Shown here one piece after another: positions 22,396-30,339 of a stretch of DNA of 36,632 nt. Positions within the stretch are counted from its first letter, which is position 1, and each line of letters begins with the position of its first letter. The notes under the pieces were generated by a model. That model ran no database searches, had not been told where the DNA came from, and was given only the letters and a program-made list of their open reading frames with translations. Source of the stretch: Psittacicella hinzii (lineage in GTDB: Bacteria > Pseudomonadota > Gammaproteobacteria > Enterobacterales > Psittacicellaceae); contig NZ_NRJG01000004.1 of the NCBI RefSeq assembly GCF_003585935.1, positions 1 to 36,632 of the forward strand. The letters run 5' to 3'. The position numbers and the translations under genes were made by a program.

Positions 22396-22935
22396 ATGAT
22401 TACGCAAATTAGCATTGCTATAATTGTGCTCATAGTAGTAGGTGTTATTAGCTTATATGTTTTCCGCGTGCGTACCGGTCGTGATGACTTTAAAGGTTCG
22501 CAAATGCAAGCTATCTATACTATGGCAAGTCAATTAGCAGATCGTGAGTTTTTAGATGCTAGTTTCCTAGAAATTTATCATACCGCGATCACTCATACTT
22601 ACGATTTACCTCAAAAAGTACTAACCGATAACCTTAGTGCTTTAAAACGTTGTTTTAACGATAAAGAATTAGCCTTACAGATCATTACTGATTGTTGTAA
22701 AGATTTACCAGCTGGGGATAAAGCCAATCTTTTAGCCCGTGCTATTAGCTTAACCGGACAAATTGAAGGGCATGCCTCAGTATTTAGTAAACAAATTCGT
22801 ATTCCGAATTCACGTGTAACTCAAAGTTATCGTGAGCTTTTACAACTATTACAAATTTCAAGTGAACAAGTAAAAAACGCTTTACAAGAGCTTAATCAAA
22901 AAAGCAAAAAAGCGTCTAAAACTGTACAAGCTTAA
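22396..22935 (+). CDS. Single-pass membrane protein of unknown function
   Basis: A 179-residue protein I do not recognise. Residues 3-23 form one hydrophobic segment, followed by basic residues (FRVRTGR), so the chain most likely crosses the inner membrane once with its body in the cytoplasm. The body is predicted helical, with a stretch QLADREFLDASFLEIYHTAI and a second RAISLTGQIEGHAS. These faintly recall the paired helical layout of TerB/DjlA-type domains, but I would not assign that. The tail is Lys-rich. The AGGAG site at 22376-22380 is 15 bases from the ATG, longer than usual, with no closer start. It is a single gene with its own promoter and a structured leader. Confidence 0.75.
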   Translation: MITQISIAIIVLIVVGVISLYVFRVRTGRDDFKGSQMQAIYTMASQLADREFLDASFLEIYHTAITHTYDLPQKVLTDNLSALKRCFNDKELALQIITDCCKDLPAGDKANLLARAISLTGQIEGHASVFSKQIRIPNSRVTQSYRELLQLLQISSEQVKNALQELNQKSKKASKTVQA

Positions 22936-23050
22936 ACTTGCATTAGAACTTAAAGTACTGGTTTTACTTGCCTAAAGCAATTAGCTACTTGAATTAAGTA
23001 ATATTAGATTTAGTCTACACTGCTAATTTATAACAATTTATTAACAATTT

Positions 23051-23076
23051 AAACGCACTTTGGTGCGTTTTTATTG
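23051..23076 (+). terminator. Terminator between the 22396 gene and the LysE pair
   Basis: A perfect 8-bp stem (23051-23058 with 23063-23070) has a 4-base loop and a T-rich tail. It ends only about 17 bases before the next start codon. Confidence 0.75.
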
Positions 23077-23092
23077 TTTGTTTGGATAATGT

Positions 23093-23785
23093 ATGGCTTA
23101 TGATTTATTAGTTGGCTGGATGCTATTGGTTATAGTAGGTAATGCTATGCCAGGAGCTGACTTCTTCTGTATCACTTCCGTAAGTTTACGCTCACGTCAT
23201 CTAGGGATTTTGTGTGCTTTAGGCTTACAGACTGGGGTAATCTGTCAATCGCTGATTGCTTGTTTTGGTACTATAACCATTGCTAATTACAATATGACAG
23301 CCTTTAAAGCAATTCAAGTTATAGGTTCGTTATATTTACTTTATTTAGCTTATAAGATTTTAGTTTCGGTATTTAAACGTGAACGAGAAATTAAAATCCT
23401 CTATGCCCAAGCACAGGCCGAGGGTAAAGATTTAAAAGCCTTAGATAAAGATTTACAAATTGAAGCTTCAGCAAGTATGAATGGCTGGCAAGCTTATCGT
23501 ACAGGTTTTCTTTGTAATATTTTTAATCCTAAATGCTTTATCTTTATGGCGACTGTATTACCGCAATTTGTGGATACCAGTTTAAATAATGTCGGCTATC
23601 AAGAATTTATTTTATGTTTGGTGAATTTAGTCCTTGGGATTATTCATTGGATTTGTTTAGCATTTTTAGTTAGTTATCTAGCTAATAAGTTTGCTTCGGC
23701 TATGTTCAGAGTGCGCCTTGAAAAAATTGGCGGCTTCTGTCTGGGCATTATTGGTTTAGGATTACTCGTTTCTTTAGTGTTTTAA
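23093..23785 (+). CDS. LysE/RhtB-family amino-acid exporter, copy 1
   Basis: A 230-residue inner-membrane protein with about six hydrophobic segments, of the LysE/RhtB family that exports amino acids such as lysine, threonine or homoserine lactone. The family mark near the N-terminus, normally NxxPGPD, reads NAMPGADF. Conserved blocks of segment 2 (GLQTGVICQ) and segment 3 (IGSLYLLYLAYKI) follow. A charged cytoplasmic loop (about residues 95-130) precedes GFLCNIFNPKCFIFM, the N-P-K block of the family. The substrate cannot be told. It is 26 bases upstream of a paralogue with similar layout, so the two are probably one operon and may form a heteromer. Confidence 0.9.
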   Translation: MAYDLLVGWMLLVIVGNAMPGADFFCITSVSLRSRHLGILCALGLQTGVICQSLIACFGTITIANYNMTAFKAIQVIGSLYLLYLAYKILVSVFKREREIKILYAQAQAEGKDLKALDKDLQIEASASMNGWQAYRTGFLCNIFNPKCFIFMATVLPQFVDTSLNNVGYQEFILCLVNLVLGIIHWICLAFLVSYLANKFASAMFRVRLEKIGGFCLGIIGLGLLVSLVF

Positions 23786-23811
23786 GCTAATGTTAGATCT
23801 AGGATGGTGTT

Positions 23812-24531
23812 ATGAGTTATGAATTATTAATTGCTTGGATAGTGATATCCATAGTAGCATTAGCTTTACCAGGTCCGGACTTTGTATATATTACGTCGGT
23901 TTCATTAAAAGAACGTCGTTATGGGATTTTTGGGGGCTTAGGTATTCAATTAGGGATTTGCTGTCACCTATTTTTAACTTATATTGGTGCAGTAACTCTC
24001 TTTAAAAATTACCCTTTACTCTTTAAAGGGATTCAAGCTTTAGGTGCGGCATTCTTAATTTACCTTGCAGTAAAAATTATTGCTGGTTCAATTGGTGAAT
24101 TACGTAAAATTAAAGCTGCAAGTAAAGCGGCGCAATTAGCAGCTGAAACTCCAGATGCTGACTATTATAAATTAGATAAAAACGAAGAAATTTCGAATAT
24201 GGCATGTTTTAAACGTGGCTTTTTCGTAAATATTCTTAATCCTAAAGCTCTAATTTTCTTATTTAGTTCGGTATCGCAATTTTTACGTACTGATTCTAGT
24301 TTTTCAGAAACAACGCAATTTCTAATTCTAAGTGTGGTACACGTAGCTTTAGGGATTATGTGGTGGACTTTTTTAGCAACGGCAGTAAACTTCTTATCAC
24401 GTCGTTTTGCAATTCCATCATTTAGATGTAAGATCGAAATCGGTTCTGGAGCAATTATTTTCTTTATTGCTTTAGCTCTACTAATTCGTGTAGTTTATAC
24501 TATCTACACTGGTGATAACTCAGGTTTATAA
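23812..24531 (+). CDS. LysE/RhtB-family amino-acid exporter, copy 2
   Basis: A 239-residue paralogue of the preceding gene with the same layout: YELLIAWIVISIVALALPGP near the N-terminus (canonical PGPD motif kept), GLGIQLGICCH in segment 2, AAFLIYLAVKI in segment 3, a charged loop, then GFFVNILNPKALIFLF. The two copies are clearly diverged, so the duplication is old or the genes came together separately. The start ATG follows AGGATGGTGTT, giving an AGGA ribosome site. It ends at a bidirectional terminator shared with the converging metal-transport genes. Confidence 0.9.
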   Translation: MSYELLIAWIVISIVALALPGPDFVYITSVSLKERRYGIFGGLGIQLGICCHLFLTYIGAVTLFKNYPLLFKGIQALGAAFLIYLAVKIIAGSIGELRKIKAASKAAQLAAETPDADYYKLDKNEEISNMACFKRGFFVNILNPKALIFLFSSVSQFLRTDSSFSETTQFLILSVVHVALGIMWWTFLATAVNFLSRRFAIPSFRCKIEIGSGAIIFFIALALLIRVVYTIYTGDNSGL

Positions 24532-24564
24532 AAGTAGAATAGATCTTACTACATTCTTAATATC

Positions 24565-24604
24565 AATAAAAAGCTCGAGTTTAAAAACTCGATCTTTTTA
24601 TTGA
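24565..24604. terminator. Bidirectional terminator between converging genes
   Basis: A stem of 18 bp plus one mismatch (24565-24583 with 24586-24604) has A-rich and T-rich outer arms. It sits between the stop of the second LysE gene and the stop of the NicO-family gene. Confidence 0.88.
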
Positions 24605-25927
24605 TTAATCTTTAGGAGTAGGCGGTAAGGTTTTAGGACTTGAATTATTTTGTTGTAAAAGAGGTTTGTTTTGCGCACGGGTATAAATACGTAAATTATC
24701 TTGTGATTGATAACTTGTATATGCCGTATGTCCAGCTACTATTAATAGCGCTAAAGAAATAGCCGCTACAACCCCTTGCACAAACATAGAATTACCAGCG
24801 CTAGGTTTACCAGCAAAGCGATTAAAGCCTAAACGTTTAATAATATTTACAATCTCAACCGTAAAAATTAAACCAATACCAGTCCCCACTGCCATAGTCA
24901 TAGCTGAAGCTACACCCCACCACCATAAATCAAGAGCATAACCTAAAACTAATATAGCTAAAGCTCCAGAACAAGGACGGAGAATAATTGACAGTGACAT
25001 AAGAATACGATCACGTAAATTATCAAGTTTGTTAAATTCGTCCCAGTTTATATGGTTATGACACGAACAAGATTGACCATGCTCATGATGGTGTTCACCT
25101 TGCTTCCCATCTTGTTGTGTATGTGCTGAAGTATGCGAGTCATGCTTATGTTCAGGACAAGAGCATGCTTCATGAGTTTTATGCTCATCATGCTGGAGTG
25201 AGCTGCAATGATGCTCTTTAGGTTCGTCATGATGATGCGAACAGCAATGATGCTCTTTATGCTCCTCATGCTGGTGCGAGCAACAATGATGAGCTTTATG
25301 CTCTGCATAACTATGTTCATGACTATGTTCATGTGAGCATTGGCTATGATTACAACTGGTACTTGTTGTGTTCTTGGTTGGGGTATTATTTGTCGTTGAG
25401 TTTGTAGCTGTATTGGCTGCTGTAGTGGCATGTTGCTTACTTAAACGATAAATCTTCACTAAACGTATAAGACTACGCACTAACCAAAATATAGCTAAGG
25501 TACTTAACATCAAGCCACTAATTAGCCCTAAATGATCATTAATGGCAAAAACATAAGCCGAAGAACTCGTAAATAAGTATAAAACTACTGAACCAATAAC
25601 TACCGCTGTTACCCCTTGTAACAGTGAAATAGTAAAGCCAAGACTAGCCAGTTTCCAAAACTTTGGATTAGTTGCAAGTGAATAAGAACTTAAGACAAAT
25701 TTACCATGTCCTGGTCCTACAGCATGTAATACACCGTAGAGAAAACTAATTCCCATGAGAATAAAACCTGCATGAGGATTGTTCTTGGCTTGCATTAAAA
25801 AGTTAGCTAAAGTATTGTTAAAGTTACTAAGAACATTAACAATCCGAAAATAAATAGCATTAAAACCAAAGAACGTAATAAATAAAATTACTACTATAGC
25901 AATAATGGCATAGATATATTTTTGCAT
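24605..25927 (-). CDS. zevB: NicO-family metal permease with Cys/His-rich loop (ZevB-like)
   Basis: A 440-residue inner-membrane metal permease of the NicO/RcnA group. The signature HAVGPGHGK is at residues 68-76, and a second block, RPCSGALAILVLGYALD, is at 317-333. Segments 2-4 and 5-7 flank a cytoplasmic loop (193-292) that is extremely rich in His and Cys and includes tandem 13-residue repeats of the form EHKxHHCCSHxHD. Such loops bind zinc, nickel or cobalt. The DUF1007 gene four bases upstream makes this pair match ZevAB, a zinc-related system reported in Haemophilus influenzae. RcnA-like nickel/cobalt efflux is the main alternative. Gene symbol is by analogy of the pair. Confidence 0.85.
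   Translation of the reverse strand: MQKYIYAIIAIVVILFITFFGFNAIYFRIVNVLSNFNNTLANFLMQAKNNPHAGFILMGISFLYGVLHAVGPGHGKFVLSSYSLATNPKFWKLASLGFTISLLQGVTAVVIGSVVLYLFTSSSAYVFAINDHLGLISGLMLSTLAIFWLVRSLIRLVKIYRLSKQHATTAANTATNSTTNNTPTKNTTSTSCNHSQCSHEHSHEHSYAEHKAHHCCSHQHEEHKEHHCCSHHHDEPKEHHCSSLQHDEHKTHEACSCPEHKHDSHTSAHTQQDGKQGEHHHEHGQSCSCHNHINWDEFNKLDNLRDRILMSLSIILRPCSGALAILVLGYALDLWWWGVASAMTMAVGTGIGLIFTVEIVNIIKRLGFNRFAGKPSAGNSMFVQGVVAAISLALLIVAGHTAYTSYQSQDNLRIYTRAQNKPLLQQNNSSPKTLPPTPKD
25172..25303 (-). repeat. Tandem 39-bp repeats coding the Cys/His loop
   Basis: Three to four degenerate copies of a 39-bp unit lie inside the permease gene and code for E-H-K-x-H-H-C-C-S-H-x-H-D type units (residues 209-252). 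The unit is a multiple of three, so copy-number change would keep the frame. Confidence 0.75.
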
Positions 25928-25931
25928 GTTG

Positions 25932-26681
25932 TTATGGAGTATATGGACAACCTACATACACCGTTTGGGTAAAATATTGTCCAATGTTAGGGTCATTAGG
26001 ACTAGCATCTGGTGGTAAGGAATTGGCGTAATCCACCATAGCTGCGTTTGGAGAAGCTAATTCTAACCCTGCTGAACATTGAGGAATTGTTTTAGGATTA
26101 GAAAAAGTTATAGATTTGTGATTAACGTAAGACATATCAATATAATATGACGGATCATAGGTTTGTAACATAATATAGTCTTTATCGCTTAAGATCACTG
26201 CATTTTTAAATGGTGCAAAATAAATCACTTCGACCCGATTTTGTTTATTGATTTTAATATCTACCATACTAATTGCATGCGCAAACTCAAGATTTTTAGC
26301 TTGCTTAGATAAACCATTTAGTTTAGCGATTGTAAAGAATTTGTTATCTTCAATGCTAGTAGCAATTTCAGCCCAGAATAAATCTGTACCTTTTTTCACA
26401 TCCGCTAATACAGGTGCCGAAGAAATATTATCTAGCTCCATAGTAAAGAGCAGACCATAAATGGCTGTATGGTTAGCTTGCAATTTAAACGTAGGGTAAA
26501 CTACTTTATCCCCATAGTCACGTGAATTGAGTTTTAAATTTGCAGGTGGTTCATTAACTACCACCAGTTTTAATCTTGTCCAAGCGTGGGGGTGTGCTTG
26601 TAGGGGACTAAGATTTAAATGTAAAAAGAAGAAAATTAAAGGAAGAGATATAAAACGTAAAAAACGAAACATCTGGTTCAT
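25932..26681 (-). CDS. zevA: DUF1007 periplasmic metal-binding protein (ZevA-like)
   Basis: A 249-residue exported protein. Residues 1-29 are a Sec signal peptide (basic start, hydrophobic core, LQA cleavage site). The mature chain would begin HPHAW, the hallmark of DUF1007, so a free N-terminal His could bind metal. The remainder is beta-rich with two late cysteines (IPQCSAG, VGCPYTP) that may form a disulfide. It lies four bases upstream of the NicO-type permease, and the two are surely one operon. In Haemophilus the pair is ZevAB, linked to zinc; DUF1007 proteins also accompany nickel permeases. The protein probably hands metal to or from the permease on the periplasmic side. Confidence 0.82.
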   Translation of the reverse strand: MNQMFRFLRFISLPLIFFFLHLNLSPLQAHPHAWTRLKLVVVNEPPANLKLNSRDYGDKVVYPTFKLQANHTAIYGLLFTMELDNISSAPVLADVKKGTDLFWAEIATSIEDNKFFTIAKLNGLSKQAKNLEFAHAISMVDIKINKQNRVEVIYFAPFKNAVILSDKDYIMLQTYDPSYYIDMSYVNHKSITFSNPKTIPQCSAGLELASPNAAMVDYANSLPPDASPNDPNIGQYFTQTVYVGCPYTP

Positions 26682-26752
26682 AAAGTAAACAAAAATAAGA
26701 GAAAAAGTTTGCTTTATTATAGCCTAAAAATCTTAAGCGACTAGAATAATCA

Positions 26753-26780
26753 AAGCCTCACTAGCATTATAGTGAGGCTT
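26753..26780. terminator. Hairpin after ilvD
   Basis: A perfect 11-bp stem (26753-26763 with 26770-26780) has a 6-base loop. It lies about 135 bases after the ilvD stop on the minus strand. The T run is poor in both directions. Confidence 0.6.
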
Positions 26781-26915
26781 AAGTAATTTATATTTTAATA
26801 AAAGACGGTTTATGTACTTTGGAGTAAGTTATTTTTACTGTATGAGCTGTATTACAATATTAGTTTAATTATTATTTTAGTCTAAGCTTAGTTTAAGTCG
26901 ATTTTAAACTTGAGC

Positions 26916-28766
26916 TTAAGCTAGTTTACTTTTATCGCGCACGGCTCCTTTATCAGCTGAAGTTGCAAAATGCACATAAATCTTCAGAGCCGTACTCACT
27001 TGGCGTTGACGGTTTAACGGTTGCCATGCTTTCTCATTCCGTGCAAGCATAGCCTGACGACGTGCAGCAAGTTCTTCTTGGCTAATATTTAAATGAATAC
27101 TACGTTTAGGGATATCAATCGTGATTAGGTCATCGTTTTCGACTAAGGCGATATTGCCTCCTGAAGCTGCCTCGGGAGAAATATGTCCAATTGATAAACC
27201 AGATGTACCACCAGAGAAGCGCCCATCGGTAATTAAAGCACAAGCCTTACCTAACCCCATGGATTTTAAATAAGAGGTAGGATAAAGCATTTCTTGCATA
27301 CCAGGTCCACCTTTAGGACCTTCGTAACGAATTACGACTACATGTCCAGCTTGCTCTTTACCGCCAAGAATACCTTCTACTGCTTGTTCTTGACTTTCAA
27401 AGACAATAGCTTTACCGGTAAAAGTAAAAATACTTTCATCCACTCCAGCAGTTTTAACAATACAGCCATTTGGTGCAAGATTACCAGATAATACTGCTAA
27501 ACCTCCATCTGGGAAAATACAATGCTCGATATCACGAATACAGCCTTTAGCACGATCTAGATCTAGATTATCCCAACGACAATCTTGATTGTAGGCTTTA
27601 GTGGTGCGAATACCTGCCGGACCAGCTTTAAAGAAGTGATGAAGGGCTGGATCATTATTTTGCATTACATCATAGGTTGCTAATTGTTGCTCTAGAGGCA
27701 TGCCTAGAACCGAGAAAGTATCTAAGTGTAAAAGATTTGCACGAGCAAGTTCTCCCATAATCGCCATAATTCCACCAGCGCGATGAACATCTTCGATATG
27801 GTACTGATTAGTATTAGGAGCAAGTTTAGCAAGATATGGAACTTTACGGCTTAAAGCGTCGATATGTTCCATGGTAAAGTCGACTTCGGCCTCTTGTGCA
27901 GCAGCGAGTAAGTGGAGAACGGTGTTTGAAGAGCCTCCCATAGCAATATCGACACACATGGCATTAGTAAAAGCTTTAAACGAAGCAATATTACGTGGTA
28001 ATACTCGCTCATCATCTTGGAAGTAGTATTGTTCACATAAGTCAATAATACGCTCGGCTGATTGCAAGAACAGATTTTTACGTTCTACGTGAGTAGCTAA
28101 ACAAGTACCATTACCTGGTAAACTTAAACCTAAAGCTTCTGTTAAACAGTTCATCGAGTTAGCTGTAAACATCCCCGAGCATGAGCTACAAGTTGGACAA
28201 GCTGATTTTTCAATGGCAGCAATTTCTTGATCGTTACAAGTAGGATTAGCCGCTTGGATCATGGCATCAACTAAGTCTACACGAATAATTTTATCCGAGA
28301 ACTTAGTTTTGCCGGCTTCCATTGGACCACCTGAAACAAAAATAGTAGGGATATTTAAACGCATGGCAGCCATAAGCATGCCTGGAGTTATCTTATCGCA
28401 GTTAGAGATACATACCATGGCATCGACACAATGGGCATTAATCATATATTCTACTGAATCAGCAATCAAATCTCGCGAGGGTAAAGAATATAACATTCCT
28501 TCATGTCCCATCGCAATGCCATCATCTACGGCAATAGTATTAAATTCTTTAGCAACAGTACGTCCAGATTTATTTATGTGATCTGCAATTAATTTCCCTA
28601 CTTCACGTAAATGGACATGACCTAGTACAAATTCGACAAATGAGTTTACAACGGCAATAATAGGTTTACCAAAATCATTGTCTGTCATTCCTGTTGCACG
28701 CCATAAAGCACGTGCCCCAGCCATATTGCGACCTTGCGTACTAGTCGCTGATCTTAAAATTGGCAT
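26916..28766 (-). CDS. ilvD: Dihydroxy-acid dehydratase
   Basis: A 616-residue iron-sulfur enzyme, the same length as E. coli IlvD, that makes the 2-oxo acids of isoleucine and valine. It starts [20 protein letters not shown]. Cluster-ligand cysteines appear in CISNCDK and in [32 protein letters not shown] and [19 protein letters not shown] are all present. An upstream in-frame ATG at 28799 would add 11 residues, but the ATG at 28766 has GGAGAG five bases ahead and matches the family. No other ilv genes lie in the window. Two adjoining hairpins sit in the leader. Confidence 0.98.
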   Translation of the reverse strand: MPILRSATSTQGRNMAGARALWRATGMTDNDFGKPIIAVVNSFVEFVLGHVHLREVGKLIADHINKSGRTVAKEFNTIAVDDGIAMGHEGMLYSLPSRDLIADSVEYMINAHCVDAMVCISNCDKITPGMLMAAMRLNIPTIFVSGGPMEAGKTKFSDKIIRVDLVDAMIQAANPTCNDQEIAAIEKSACPTCSSCSGMFTANSMNCLTEALGLSLPGNGTCLATHVERKNLFLQSAERIIDLCEQYYFQDDERVLPRNIASFKAFTNAMCVDIAMGGSSNTVLHLLAAAQEAEVDFTMEHIDALSRKVPYLAKLAPNTNQYHIEDVHRAGGIMAIMGELARANLLHLDTFSVLGMPLEQQLATYDVMQNNDPALHHFFKAGPAGIRTTKAYNQDCRWDNLDLDRAKGCIRDIEHCIFPDGGLAVLSGNLAPNGCIVKTAGVDESIFTFTGKAIVFESQEQAVEGILGGKEQAGHVVVIRYEGPKGGPGMQEMLYPTSYLKSMGLGKACALITDGRFSGGTSGLSIGHISPEAASGGNIALVENDDLITIDIPKRSIHLNISQEELAARRQAMLARNEKAWQPLNRQRQVSTALKIYVHFATSADKGAVRDKSKLA

Positions 28767-28814
28767 TTTTCTCTCCATCAAAAACAAGCAAATAAACAAT
28801 AAGTAAATAAAATT

Positions 28815-28870
28815 CTACGATAGTAATGCCAAAAAAAGCATTACTATCGTAGGTACTAAAGATTAGTACC
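28815..28870 (-). promoter_or_regulatory. Tandem hairpins in the ilvD leader
   Basis: A perfect 15-bp inverted repeat (28815-28829 with 28838-28852) has an 8-base loop that is nearly all T on the RNA strand. It abuts a second hairpin with arms GGTACT (28852-28857) and AGTACC (28865-28870). Both lie within about 105 bases upstream of ilvD. I found no Ile/Val/Leu-rich leader peptide, so classical attenuation is not supported. Confidence 0.6.
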
Positions 28871-29149
28871 GTCTATTAAAGATTAGTACAATCTAAATTA
28901 AAAGAGCCCTCTTAGTTGGATAAATAACTCTTATAAATTATTTGTCAGCAAGAGACTCACTTATATAACTTAGCACATGCCAAGGTAAGAGTAAATAGGG
29001 AGTTTATGATCTTAAGCGCAATTTATTCCAAGATTTTAGCCCAAATATGATAAAATTAGAGCAAATAAACGATGTTTCACAAGTTACACCCTAGTCAAAA
29101 GTAACTTACTTAAATATATATTTGCATTCAAGAAAAGGCCATATCCGAT
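28871..29149. other. Divergent gap between ilvD and mtnN
   Basis: About 280 AT-rich bases must contain both promoters. AAAGATTAGTAC occurs twice (28858-28869 and again about 20 bases on). No clear -10/-35 pair stands out. Confidence 0.4.
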
Positions 29150-30055
29150 ATGAGCATTAAAGATACCCAATATGACTTAGCTTTTATGATTGCCATGGAA
29201 GAAGAAGCTATGAGCTTAATTCGCCAAGACAATTATTTATTGGAAAGACTAGAAGCTAGCGTAGAAGCTGGTCAATTTGATAATGTAGAAGACGCATTAC
29301 AAGACTTTGTTGACTCGGCTGAACGTATTGGTAACACCAGATTTTTAACTATTGAACTTGTAACCGAAGTTCGTGACGTAGAAGTAAAAGTAAAATGCTT
29401 AGTATGCCTAATGGGCATTGGTAAAGTAAATGCAGCCATGGCAACTACCTTAGTTTGTTCACAATTTAAAGTGGATATGCTAATTAACTATGGTTTTGCT
29501 GGTGCTATTGGTCCATGCTTACCAAATACCATTTACTTAGCTGATTCTGTAAGCTATGGTGACGTAGATGTACGTGGTTTTGATTATCAATTTGGTCAAG
29601 TGCCACGTGATGAAGTTTTCTATAAAATGCCAGCTAAATTTACCGCTCGCTTATTAGAAGACTACAAACGTTACTCTGGACGTTGTGCAATGGGACGTAT
29701 TATTACAACTGATATGTTCATTAATGACACAGCCCTAAAAAATCGCATTGTAGAAAATGTCAAAGAAGCTCAAATAGCAACAGGTTCAACTAGTGAACTA
29801 TTATGCTTTGATATGGAATGTGCTGCGATTGCGCAAGTGGCTAAAGCTTACAACAAATCTTTACTAGTATTTAAAGAAGTATCTGATAGCGCAGATGAAA
29901 CTGCTAACGAATCATTTAAAGAATCTGCATACGAAGGCGCAAATCAATCTTTACAACAAGCGATTAACTTTATTTTTATCTCATTACCAAGCATTTGTAT
30001 TGGGTTAGAAGTTAAACGTGAAAATGCTCGTCGTTTAGCGCAACAAGCTGCATAA
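29150..30055 (+). CDS. mtnN: MTA/SAH nucleosidase-like protein
   Basis: A 301-residue nucleoside phosphorylase-fold protein that should cleave 5'-methylthioadenosine and S-adenosylhomocysteine, feeding methionine recycling and AI-2 formation. Matches to E. coli MtnN (232 residues) include AMEEE (15-19) with the catalytic Glu, GIGKVNAA, INYGFAGA, FGYEYGQ-like FDYQFGQ, DMFIN, DMECAAIAQVA with the ribose-binding Glu, and VSDSADE with the catalytic Asp. It departs from the family in an acidic insertion of about 32 residues after AMEEE, a tail of about 25 residues, and TTD where SGD is usual. AAAAGG precedes the ATG by eleven bases. Activity is likely, though substrate preference may be altered. 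Confidence 0.85.
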   Translation: MSIKDTQYDLAFMIAMEEEAMSLIRQDNYLLERLEASVEAGQFDNVEDALQDFVDSAERIGNTRFLTIELVTEVRDVEVKVKCLVCLMGIGKVNAAMATTLVCSQFKVDMLINYGFAGAIGPCLPNTIYLADSVSYGDVDVRGFDYQFGQVPRDEVFYKMPAKFTARLLEDYKRYSGRCAMGRIITTDMFINDTALKNRIVENVKEAQIATGSTSELLCFDMECAAIAQVAKAYNKSLLVFKEVSDSADETANESFKESAYEGANQSLQQAINFIFISLPSICIGLEVKRENARRLAQQAA

Positions 30056-30064
30056 GTAAAATGC

Positions 30065-30134
30065 TATAAGTTAAATACTTTAAGCAAAATACTTTAAGCG
30101 AAATGCTTTAAGCGAAATGCTTTAAGCGAAATGC
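30065..30134 (+). repeat. 14-bp tandem repeat after mtnN
   Basis: Five units of TTTAAGCGAAATGC run without gaps: three exact (30093-30134), one with two changes (30079-30092) and one more degenerate (30065-30078). The array starts ten bases after the mtnN stop. GCTTTAAGC at each junction is nearly palindromic. Confidence 0.9.
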
Positions 30135-30174
30135 TCTCGACACAAACGTCAAGCTCATAAATTTTACATAAGTT

Positions 30175-30206
30175 AAAGGCACTATCGGATGATAGTGCCT
30201 TTAAAA
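30175..30206 (+). terminator. Terminator of mtnN
   Basis: A perfect 12-bp stem (30175-30186 with 30191-30202) closes a GGAT tetraloop. The tail is TTAAAATT rather than pure T. Confidence 0.75.
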
Positions 30207-30339
30207 TTATTTAATTTTTGTAAAAGAGTTGTAGTAAGTGGTACTACTCAAAGTTGGTAGTTTAAACTAAAATTTATAGCTTAAGTAAAAACGACAAATA
30301 AACAGTACCCTAAAAACGATACTTACTTTAATCTCTAGT

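Noticed and set aside
25172-25303. CRISPR-like repeats
   Set aside because: The 39-bp units are contiguous, without unique spacers, and code for protein repeats.
25048-25431. A 127-residue minus-strand frame inside the NicO-type gene
   Set aside because: It is a shifted reading of the Cys/His repeat region. The repeat DNA keeps other frames open by chance.
28858-28990. A leader peptide for ilvD attenuation
   Set aside because: The minus strand upstream of the hairpins shows no short frame rich in Ile, Val or Leu. The ATG near 28977 stops after two codons.
30065-30134. CRISPR array
   Set aside because: The units are 14 bp and directly adjacent with no spacers, so this is a simple tandem repeat.
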